Shown here: positions 33,426 through 40,036 of the stretch, piece by piece
How positions within the stretch are numbered: position 1 is the first letter of the stretch
Layout of the letters: every line of letters begins with the position of its first letter
Assembly (NCBI GenBank): GCA_902362925.1
Contig: CABIYL010000005.1
Reading direction: 5' to 3' (one strand)
Source of the DNA: Pseudoflavonifractor sp902362925
GTDB lineage: Bacteria; Bacillota; Clostridia; Oscillospirales; Oscillospiraceae
Length of the DNA: 64,000 nt
Made by a program: the position numbers and the translations under genes
Notes under the pieces: generated by a model
Database searches by the model: none
The model's input: only the letters and a program-made list of their open reading frames with translations
What the model was told of the DNA's origin: nothing

Positions 33426-34340
33426 TTAATAGGCGTATTTCTCGGTGTAATTGGTGCCGTCGCCCACGTACTTGAGGACGGCGGGGTTGTTCTTGCCGTT
33501 GGAGACAAAGGTGGGGTCCATCATGGACCAGTCCTCACCGTTGAAGTAGATCAGGTGGTCCACCCAGCCCACGCCGTCGATGTAGACGTTGATCCAGGCG
33601 TGGTACACGGTGCCCGCATAGCCCACAATCAGCTTGCAGGGGATGTTCTGGCTGCGGAGCATGGAGGCCATGACGGCGGCATAGTCAAAGCAGATGCCCT
33701 TGCCGCTGGTCAGGACCGCGTCCACATCGGGCAGGTAGCCGGAGGCCACGGTGGCGGCCAGCTGGTAGTCATAGGTAATGTTATTGATGACGTAGTGGTA
33801 GATCTCAGTGACCTTGTCCAGGTCGGTGGTGAGGCCCATGGTCAGCTCGGCGGCCTTGGCCACCACCTTGGAGTCCTCGCTGAAGTTGACGTACTGGTTG
33901 GCGTAGAGGAAGGGGGAGAACTCGCTGGTCAGCTTCAGGGTCAGGGGGCAGGAGTAGGCCTGGGCGTATTTGGTGCCGGTGGTGTTCTCGTACACCTTTA
34001 CGGTGTACTTGCCGTCGCCCTCGGTGAGGGGGAAGGTCTCGGCAGTGCCCTTGTTGTTCAGGTTGTAGGTGTAGGTGGTGCCGCCGGTCTTGGTGATCTG
34101 CACCTTGATGCGCACATCCTTGCCGCCGGTGTAGGCCACGGACACAAAGCCCAGGGCCAGGTTGGACGCGTCCACGGTGGCCTTGCTGTTCTTGTAGACG
34201 GTGACGCCGCTCTGGACGGTCTCACGCTGGGGGATGACGCCGGCCTGGGCCAGCAGGGGGAGCGCCACGCCCACCACCAGCACGATGGCCAGCAGAGCGC
34301 AGATAATCCGGGTGGATTTTTTCATGGACTTGATTTTCAT
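33426..34340 (-). CDS. Exported transglutaminase-like protein
   Basis: 304 residues with an N-terminal signal or anchor (MKKSTRIICALLAIVLVVGV). A beta-rich N-terminal part (35-140) is followed by a transglutaminase-like (papain-fold) domain at about 150-290. The triad is visible: Cys217 in GKGICFDYA, His247 in VYHAWINVY and Asp275 in WSMMDPTF. Enzymes of this superfamily cleave or cross-link proteins or peptides at the cell surface. The ATG overlaps the sortase stop by 4 bases (ATGA), so production is coupled to that of the sortase; acting on the sortase substrates is an attractive inference. Confidence 0.88.
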   Translation of the reverse strand: MKIKSMKKSTRIICALLAIVLVVGVALPLLAQAGVIPQRETVQSGVTVYKNSKATVDASNLALGFVSVAYTGGKDVRIKVQITKTGGTTYTYNLNNKGTAETFPLTEGDGKYTVKVYENTTGTKYAQAYSCPLTLKLTSEFSPFLYANQYVNFSEDSKVVAKAAELTMGLTTDLDKVTEIYHYVINNITYDYQLAATVASGYLPDVDAVLTSGKGICFDYAAVMASMLRSQNIPCKLIVGYAGTVYHAWINVYIDGVGWVDHLIYFNGEDWSMMDPTFVSNGKNNPAVLKYVGDGTNYTEKYAY

Positions 34341-35101
34341 GAATTGATAGAAGCCTCCTCTTCCGCGTTGGCGGGATAAGCATAGTCGTCAGACAGGGGG
34401 ATGATATCCACAAGGGCGCCCCGGACAATCAGCCGGTGGTCGGAGACGCCCACGGGGGTGCAGGTGGTCAGGGTGACGCAGGAGTGGTCGGTCTTGTAGA
34501 TGGGGTCCCAGTCGTCGGGCTCCACCACCTCCTGGTACTCAAAGAGGTACTGGTAGATATTCTCTCCATACACCAGATAGAGGTAATCTCCTTCCGCCAG
34601 GGTGTCCAGGAAGGAGAAGGGCTGGTCCAGGGTAATTTTGCCGTTTCGGATCCAGTTGCGGTGTCCGGCGATGGAGGTGTTGGAACGGCCCTCGCCGGGA
34701 AGCTGGGCGTAATCGTACAGACCCTCGCCCTGGAGCAGGGTCTGCTCATCTACGCCGTTGAGAATGGATTCATCCACATCCAGCTTGGGGATGATGAGCC
34801 GCAGGTCGCCGCTCTGGTAATTCTTGCGGGTGTCGGTGACAAAGACCTTGTCGGTGGGAAGTCCGTCCTCGGGCTCCTCCAGCACCTCTTTATAAGTGAG
34901 GGGCGTGGGGGTGGGGGACGGCGTTTCGGAGTCCGTGGGAGTGGGCTCCGGCGAGGGGGTGAAAGAGGTCACAGGCGCCGTGGAGGGCACCTCGATCTCA
35001 TACTGGGGCTGGCTGCCCCAGATAAACAGGGCCGCAGCCGTAATCAGCAGCACAACGGCCGCGGCGGCCGCAATCACGGCGCCTTTGGAATGTCTTTTCA
35101 T
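34337..35101 (-). CDS. srt: Sortase (class D/E-like)
   Basis: 254 residues: N-terminal membrane anchor (about 8-28), a Pro/Thr/Ser linker (38-68), and the sortase barrel (about 90-230). Catalytic residues are His147 in SIAGHRNW, Cys214 in TLTTCTPVG and Arg223 in DHRLIVRG. Sortases cut LPxTG-type signals and attach the protein to the cell wall. Two LPQTG proteins are encoded on the opposite strand at 36778 and 40037 and are the evident substrates. The gene follows the BTAD regulator by 42 bases, so the regulator, sortase and transglutaminase probably form one transcript. Confidence 0.9.
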   Translation of the reverse strand: MKRHSKGAVIAAAAAVVLLITAAALFIWGSQPQYEIEVPSTAPVTSFTPSPEPTPTDSETPSPTPTPLTYKEVLEEPEDGLPTDKVFVTDTRKNYQSGDLRLIIPKLDVDESILNGVDEQTLLQGEGLYDYAQLPGEGRSNTSIAGHRNWIRNGKITLDQPFSFLDTLAEGDYLYLVYGENIYQYLFEYQEVVEPDDWDPIYKTDHSCVTLTTCTPVGVSDHRLIVRGALVDIIPLSDDYAYPANAEEEASINS

Positions 35102-35143
35102 AGCAGATGTACCTGGAAATATAAATCGATATGTGATGGGGAA

Positions 35144-36343
35144 TCAGTCCAGCGCCCGGATTTTATAGGAGAGCTTGAGGAAATTGCGCCGGTGCTGGCG
35201 GTAGAAGGAGGACACCACCCGCTCCATGACCATGGTGCTGTTCTCAAAATTGGCGGCGGGCAGCATCACCACGAACTGGGCGCCCGAGTATTTGGACACC
35301 ACGTCGCCACGGCGGAGGCTGCCGGTGAGTACCTCCTGGAGCTGGTCCATGGTGGCGGCCAGCACGCTCAGGGGCGGCATGCCGCCGTCGGGCAGGGAGA
35401 CGGTGATGAGGGCGATGTGGACCGAGGTGCCGCTGCGGGCGGCCCTGCGGGCCTCCAGCCGGTAGGCCTCGCGGAAGAAGCCGTACTCGCAGACAAAGGC
35501 GCCGGGACGGGCGGCGGCCTCTCTCAGGTCGTCCTGGATGGCCTCCAGATCGGTCTCCAGAGACTTCTCCACGCTCATAATTTCATTATACAGCTCCCGC
35601 AGCTCCTGGGAGGGGCGCACGCCCAGGTTGCGGTAGAGCAGGTCGGTGGCCGACTCGTAGTGGGCCAGGGCGGCGGAATCATTGCCCTGGCGCAGCAGGG
35701 AGCGGACAATGAGAATGTGCAGGGTCTCGTCCAGGGAGTCCAGCTGGCTGGCCCGGGTACAGACCGTGGTCATCTCCTCAAAGAGCTCCTTTTTCTCCAG
35801 CAGAGCGGCGTAATCCTTGATCATCTGGAGGTAGAGGTTGTGATACTCCACCGAGTAGGGGATGATCCACAGGGAGCCCTCCAGCTTGGGCAGGAAGTCG
35901 CCCCGGTAGAGCTGTTCGGCCTGGCGGTAGAGGGTCAGACGGCTCTCGTCGGACAGACGGCCGTCGTTGGCCTTGTGGCACAGGGCCTCAAATTCATCCA
36001 TGTCCAAGGTGCAGACGATGTCCGGATTCCAGGAATAGGAGCCCCGGCGGGAGAGGATGGGCTCGATGTCCGAGCCGAACAGAGGCTCCAGCATGGCCCG
36101 CACCCGGTAGAGCAGGGTCTTGAGGGCGCTGACCGGGTTGGCGCTGTTCTCACCCGGCCAGAACTGCTCGATAAATTCACTCTGGGGCACGTTCCGGTCC
36201 CGGTGAACCAGCAGATAGGAGAGCACGTTCCACAGCTTTTGGGAACGATTTGCCTCGTCTGTCAGCACATGACCGTTCACAGCGATGGAAAAACCGCCCA
36301 ACATGGTGACTTTTACGTTTTTGATACCAGCGGAATCGCTCAT
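35144..36343 (-). CDS. BTAD (SARP-like) transcriptional regulator with degenerate GGDEF-like tail
   Basis: 399 residues from the ATG at 36343. An OmpR-type winged helix (about 8-95; VTMLGGFSIAVNGHVL, SALKTLLYRVRAML) is followed by the bacterial transcriptional activation domain of TPR-like helices (about 105-250; LYRQAEQLYRGDFLPKLE, NLGVRPSQELRELYNEIM). The C-terminal part (about 275-385) follows a GGDEF pattern: GAFVCEYGFFREAYRLEARR, LITVSLPDGG and SLRRGDVVSKYSGAQFVVML, where SGAQF replaces the active-site GGDEF, so it cannot be an active cyclase. SARPs bind tandem repeats next to -10 elements; matching repeats occur upstream of 36778 and 39621. First gene before the sortase. Confidence 0.85.
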   Translation of the reverse strand: MSDSAGIKNVKVTMLGGFSIAVNGHVLTDEANRSQKLWNVLSYLLVHRDRNVPQSEFIEQFWPGENSANPVSALKTLLYRVRAMLEPLFGSDIEPILSRRGSYSWNPDIVCTLDMDEFEALCHKANDGRLSDESRLTLYRQAEQLYRGDFLPKLEGSLWIIPYSVEYHNLYLQMIKDYAALLEKKELFEEMTTVCTRASQLDSLDETLHILIVRSLLRQGNDSAALAHYESATDLLYRNLGVRPSQELRELYNEIMSVEKSLETDLEAIQDDLREAAARPGAFVCEYGFFREAYRLEARRAARSGTSVHIALITVSLPDGGMPPLSVLAATMDQLQEVLTGSLRRGDVVSKYSGAQFVVMLPAANFENSTMVMERVVSSFYRQHRRNFLKLSYKIRALD

Positions 36344-36410
36344 GACAGGCACCTGCTTTCATCTGGATTATTTCGGGCAAAATGAGATGGACAGAATCAA
36401 GGTTATTCCT

Positions 36411-36419
36411 ATTATAGCA
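36411..36419 (-). promoter_or_regulatory. Extended -10 promoter of the BTAD-sortase transcript
   Basis: Minus-strand TGC directly followed by TATAAT, about 70 bases upstream of the regulator; -35 poorly conserved. Confidence 0.55.
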
Positions 36420-36544
36420 CAGGATTGAAAAGGCTGGAAGAGTCTTTTTTCCATTTTATCAGGAATTTTTTCGTAAAAAAACAGCCGCCTGCACAAAAGC
36501 TACCGGACGAAAAAAGAGAAATGAAAAAAATATACTTTTTCAAA

Positions 36545-36579
36545 ATATAACACAAAATGTAACCGTACCGTGGTAGAGT
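36545..36579 (+). promoter_or_regulatory. Activator-type promoter of the first LPQTG protein
   Basis: ATGTAACCG (36557-36565), preceded by a weaker copy ATATAACAC (36545-36553), stands exactly 8 bp upstream of TAGAGT (36574-36579). The same box and spacing occur at 39540-39573. There is no -35 consensus, as expected if a SARP-type activator binds the repeats. Confidence 0.55.
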
Positions 36580-36651
36580 GGGTTCAACGCTGGACGAGAC
36601 GGCCTTTGCTCAAAAAAAGGAAAAGAACGCTATTGTACCGTCCGGCGGGAA

Positions 36652-36736
36652 AAGGACAAAACGGCTGAAAGGCAGGGACCCAAACCCAGGAGGCTAAAGC
36701 GGAGGGAAACGCCGCCATGCCCGTCCGGTTGCCGCA
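36652..36736 (+). promoter_or_regulatory. c-di-GMP-I-like riboswitch, variant copy
   Basis: Shares with the element at 39920-40007 the segments CCAGGAGGCTAAAGCGG and GCCCGTCCGG(YY)GCCGCA, and contains a GAAA tetraloop hairpin (GCT-GAAA-GGC). The conserved GACGCAAAGCC of GEMM-I is GACCCAAACCC here, so ligand binding may be altered or lost. It lies between the promoter and the LPQTG gene; a stem (CCTgCGC-AAC-GCGAGG) follows just before the ribosome site. Confidence 0.6.
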
Positions 36737-36777
36737 TACTTACAACTGCCTGCGCAACGCGAGGAAGGAGAATGAGC

Positions 36778-39360
36778 ATGTTGGCAAGAATGAGCAAGAA
36801 GGCGCTGGCCCTTCTCATGGTGTTCTGTATGGTGGTGAGCGCCCTGTCCGTCGGGGCCCTGGCCGCTGTGGACACCCCCAACGGAACCTACGATGGAATT
36901 TTGACCTTTGAGTACCATGTTACAGCCAGTGCGCTGAAAGATATGGTGAAGAACGAGACTGAGTACACCTATGATGACATTCACGGAGCCACCCTCTTCT
37001 TCGAGGACTGCTCCCGTGACCTGGTCTGGAACTGGGCGCCTGACATCTACTGGACCGCTGTGAGCGCTCTGGAGGAGAAGCACCCCCAGGATATGATCGC
37101 TCTGGAGCTGTATCTGGACAACGGCTGCACCCAGAAGACCCTGCGCTTCAGCGACGAGGAGCTTCAGGCCATGTTCTATGAGGAGGCTGCAAGCGGCTTC
37201 TATGAGATTGAGCTGAAGGACTCCGGCTCCACCGAGCCCGAGCTGGTCCTCCAGGACGTCTATGTGTACGTGGACGCCAAGGAAGGCCAGGGTACCCCCA
37301 ATGACCACGGCTACTTCACCGTTGGCAAGATCCAGATGAAGCTGCCCAAGGCCTCCGAAGTGGTGGCCGGTGAGAACTACTACGCCCAGTATGGCTCCAG
37401 CGTTTCCCTGGAGAACATCGAGCGCTTTGCGGCCAACAGCTGGCTGAACCTGGCTGACGTGGAGTGGTACAAGCTCCTGGTGGCCGACGGCGCCGACAAC
37501 TATGTGGACAGCGGCGAGTACGTCTGGCATCTGGACGGCAAGCTTCTGGACAAGGTCCAGCTCTACTACGTGACCTATGACGCCAACGGCGGCGAGGGCA
37601 CCGTGACCGACGAGAAGGGCTACATGGCCGGTCAGACCTTTGATCCCAAGAGCGGCGCCGGCCTGACCCGCGAGGGTTATGACTTCGTGGGCTGGTCCAC
37701 CAACAAGTACACCACCGTGCCGGACGAGACCTTCGCCATCCCCGCTGAGGGCGGCGATGTGACCCTCTACGCCGTGTGGCAGCCCGAGAAGCCCGCCGTG
37801 GAGAGCTATGTCCTGCAGTACTACTATAAGGTAAACAACACCTACGTGAGCTTTGCCTCCGAGGTCTATGAAGACGGCGAGACCGCCACCATCATCAGCG
37901 GCGCGCCCACCATGCCCGGCTACACCCTGGCGGGCTGGAACACCAAGCCCGACGGAACCGGCACCACCTACAAGGCCGGCGACAAGCTGACCATGACCGC
38001 CAGCCAGAGCCTCTATGCCGTGTGGCAGCCCGAGGAGCCCGCTGTGGAGAACTACATCCTGCAGTACTACTACAAGGACAACAACACCTTCGTTACCTTC
38101 GATTCCAAGTCCTATGAGAGCGGCGAGGTCGCCGTTGTCATCAGCGAGGCGCCCAGCATGCCTGGCTACACCTTCGCCGGCTGGAACACCGAGCCCTACG
38201 GCACCGGCATTACCTACAAGGCCGGCGACAAGATCACCATGACCGCCATCACCATGACCGCCAGCATGAGCCTGTACGCCCAGTTTACCAAGGACGGCGG
38301 CACCGATCCCGACCCTGAGACCTACGATGTCCACTATGTGTGGGTGGGCGACGTTCCCGAGGGCGTCACCCTTCCCGACAGCGCTTCCTACACCGCGGAC
38401 ACCGAGGTGACCCTGGCCCAGGCTCCCACCGTTGAGGGCTACACCTTCTCCGGCTGGGGCAGCGACGTGGTTACCATCCGCGACGGCAAGTTCGTCATGC
38501 CTCCCTATGAGGTGTATCTGACCGGCATCTGGACCAAGGACGGCACCCAGCCCAACACCTACACCATCACCTTTAAGACCGAGGCCGGCGGCACCATCAA
38601 CGGCGGCACCGACAATGTGACCGGCACCTACACCGAGGGCGCGGCCTTCCCCCAGCGTCCCGCCACCGCCGCCAACAGCGGCTACAGCTTCGCCGGCTGG
38701 TATGATGAGAGCGGCAACAAGGTGACCGAGTGGCCCGCCACCGTCACCGCCAGCGCCACCTATACCGCCAAGTGGACCGAGGACGGCGGCACCGGCCCCA
38801 TCGATCCCGACCCCAGCTACATGTACTATCACGTCACCGTGAACTACCTGGATCGTGCCGACGGCAGCAAGATTGCCACCAGCTACACCAGCCCCAGCCA
38901 CATCGAGGGCAGCGCCTATGATGTGAGCGAGCAGGCCGCCATCACCATCGACGGCTACACCTACGACGGCACCGAGGGCGATGCTGTCACCGGTACCCTG
39001 AACGGCAACAAGACCGTCAACGTGTACTATGTGGCCGACGAGACCGACATCGATGACGGCGATACCCCCACGACCGACCTGCCCGACGTGCCCGGTGAGG
39101 GCGGCGGCGAGACCGACATCGGCGACGGTGAGACTCCCACCACCGACCTGCCCGACACCGGCGATACCGGCAGCACCGGCGACGGCAGCGAGACCGACAT
39201 CCCCGACGGCGAGACGCCCACCGGCAGCCTGCCCCAGACCGGTACTCAGGCCCAGGTCTCCATGGCCCGCGTGGCCCTGAGCGTCATGGCGCTGACCGCC
39301 TCCGTGGCGGCGGCCGGACTGGCTCTGATTCTCTTCCGTAAGAGCCGGAAAAACGCCTGA
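36778..39360 (+). CDS. LPQTG-anchored surface protein with InlB-type repeats and MucBP-like module
   Basis: 860 residues; ATG at 36778 chosen because AAGGAG lies 7 bases upstream (an ATG at 36772 is too close). Signal peptide 1-29 (ending ALAA). A unique N-terminal region (30-255) is followed by about five InlB/Flg_new repeats (YDANGGEG ... GYDFVGWST; GYTLAGWNTKPDGTG; GYTFAGWNTEPYGTG; GYTFSGWG; GYSFAGWYDESGN) between about 265 and 680. A MucBP-like module (about 685-755; HVTVNYLDRADGSKIATSY) and an Asp/Thr/Pro stalk come next, then LPQTG (818-822), a hydrophobic helix and RKSRKNA. It should be linked to the wall by the sortase at 34337-35101 and act as adhesin or stalk. Followed by a terminator. 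Confidence 0.9.
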   Translation: MLARMSKKALALLMVFCMVVSALSVGALAAVDTPNGTYDGILTFEYHVTASALKDMVKNETEYTYDDIHGATLFFEDCSRDLVWNWAPDIYWTAVSALEEKHPQDMIALELYLDNGCTQKTLRFSDEELQAMFYEEAASGFYEIELKDSGSTEPELVLQDVYVYVDAKEGQGTPNDHGYFTVGKIQMKLPKASEVVAGENYYAQYGSSVSLENIERFAANSWLNLADVEWYKLLVADGADNYVDSGEYVWHLDGKLLDKVQLYYVTYDANGGEGTVTDEKGYMAGQTFDPKSGAGLTREGYDFVGWSTNKYTTVPDETFAIPAEGGDVTLYAVWQPEKPAVESYVLQYYYKVNNTYVSFASEVYEDGETATIISGAPTMPGYTLAGWNTKPDGTGTTYKAGDKLTMTASQSLYAVWQPEEPAVENYILQYYYKDNNTFVTFDSKSYESGEVAVVISEAPSMPGYTFAGWNTEPYGTGITYKAGDKITMTAITMTASMSLYAQFTKDGGTDPDPETYDVHYVWVGDVPEGVTLPDSASYTADTEVTLAQAPTVEGYTFSGWGSDVVTIRDGKFVMPPYEVYLTGIWTKDGTQPNTYTITFKTEAGGTINGGTDNVTGTYTEGAAFPQRPATAANSGYSFAGWYDESGNKVTEWPATVTASATYTAKWTEDGGTGPIDPDPSYMYYHVTVNYLDRADGSKIATSYTSPSHIEGSAYDVSEQAAITIDGYTYDGTEGDAVTGTLNGNKTVNVYYVADETDIDDGDTPTTDLPDVPGEGGGETDIGDGETPTTDLPDTGDTGSTGDGSETDIPDGETPTGSLPQTGTQAQVSMARVALSVMALTASVAAAGLALILFRKSRKNA
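38811..39108 (+). repeat. Near-identical MucBP/stalk module, copy 1
   Basis: This 0.3-kb stretch reappears at 45151-45448 in the second LPQTG gene at a constant offset of 6340 bases, with only scattered differences (for example Thr/Ala after KIA, Ala/Arg before YDVSEQ). The identity is much higher than between other parts of the two genes. Confidence 0.85.
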
Positions 39361-39396
39361 GCAGCTCTTCTGCTTTTGAAAAAATAAGTTAATGTG

Positions 39397-39436
39397 AGTG
39401 CGGCGGCAGTCCCTTCGGACTGCCGCCGCACTTTTC
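39397..39436 (+). terminator. Terminator of the first LPQTG gene
   Basis: 15-bp perfect stem GTGCGGCGGCAGTCC (39398-39412) with its complement (39417-39431), loop CTTC, followed by TTTTC. Confidence 0.9.
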
Positions 39437-39539
39437 ATGGATTAATCCGAAAAAGCGCAGTTTGAAAGGGCGGGAAGTTCCGAAAACCGAAAAAGAAAAA
39501 TGGTATAAAAAATAGTAATGCGGGAGAAGAAAAAACAAG

Positions 39540-39573
39540 ATGTGACCGAAATGTAACCGGGGCTGTGTATAAT
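39540..39573 (+). promoter_or_regulatory. Promoter with 11-bp tandem repeat box before the second adhesin unit
   Basis: ATGTGACCG (39540-39548) and ATGTAACCG (39551-39559) are direct repeats with 11-bp register; the second ends 8 bp before TATAAT (39568-39573). This is the geometry described for SARP activators (repeats spaced one helical turn, 3' repeat 8 bp from the -10). Confidence 0.6.
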
Positions 39574-39620
39574 AGACTATGTTAAGTGCAGGAGAGGTAA
39601 TGCGAAGGAGCGTGCATGCG

Positions 39621-39821
39621 ATGAAGACAAACAGCGGAGAGACTTTTTTGGTGCAGATCCGCAATACCCAGAACGCGACCTGGCAGGGCACTGTTGCGTG
39701 GACCGACGGCCGCAAGCAAGAGACCTTTCGCAGTGCGCTGGAGTTAATTAAACTGATAGACAGTGTCCTCAGTGCAGGAGACGACCAAGAAGAAAGCGGG
39801 GAGGAAAACAGAAGAAAGTAA
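39621..39821 (+). CDS. Small NATWQG-domain protein upstream of the giant adhesin
   Basis: 66 residues from the ATG at 39621 (MKTNSGETFLVQIRNTQ; AAGGAG 10 bases upstream); an in-frame ATG at 39600 behind AGGAG would add seven residues. It consists of a single domain, NATWQGTVAWTDGRKQETF plus RSALELIKLID, and a charged tail. The same domain forms the C-terminal half of the protein at 29128-29559. Its place between the repeat-box promoter and the riboswitch of the giant adhesin suggests it is read on the same transcript. No function is known. Confidence 0.7.
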   Translation: MKTNSGETFLVQIRNTQNATWQGTVAWTDGRKQETFRSALELIKLIDSVLSAGDDQEESGEENRRK

Positions 39822-39919
39822 GACGCAGCACGGCAAAACCAGCAAAAAGAAGCGCAAACCAACGGGGAAAATCCCCGGCCCGCTTTCGGAAAAGAGAGCG
39901 GGAAGAGTACTATGGAACC

Positions 39920-40007
39920 GACAAATGGCAAACCGGCTGAAAAACCGGGACGCAAAGCCAGGAGGCTAAAGCGGAGTCCGCTCCGCCACGCCCGTCCGGC
40001 CGCCGCA
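39920..40007 (+). promoter_or_regulatory. c-di-GMP-I (GEMM-I) riboswitch aptamer
   Basis: Contains the conserved GGCAAACC (39927-39934), a P1b-like stem CCGG/CCGG, GGGACGCAAAGCC (39947-39959), GGCTAA, a second hairpin GCGGAG-TCCG-CTCCGC (39971-39986) and the closing CGTCCGGCCGCCG. It lies 30 bases before the start of the giant LPQTG gene and is followed by a hairpin that covers the ribosome site. c-di-GMP riboswitches often control adhesins in Clostridia. Confidence 0.8.
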
Positions 40008-40011
40008 CTTC

Positions 40012-40033
40012 CATTCTCGCCGAAAGGAGAATG
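40012..40033 (+). promoter_or_regulatory. Ribosome-site-sequestering hairpin (expression platform)
   Basis: CATTCTC (40012-40018) pairs perfectly with GAGAATG (40027-40033). The stem takes up half of the AAAGGAG Shine-Dalgarno sequence (40023-40029), and the start codon follows at 40037, consistent with translational control by the aptamer just upstream. Confidence 0.65.
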
Positions 40034-40036
40034 AAA

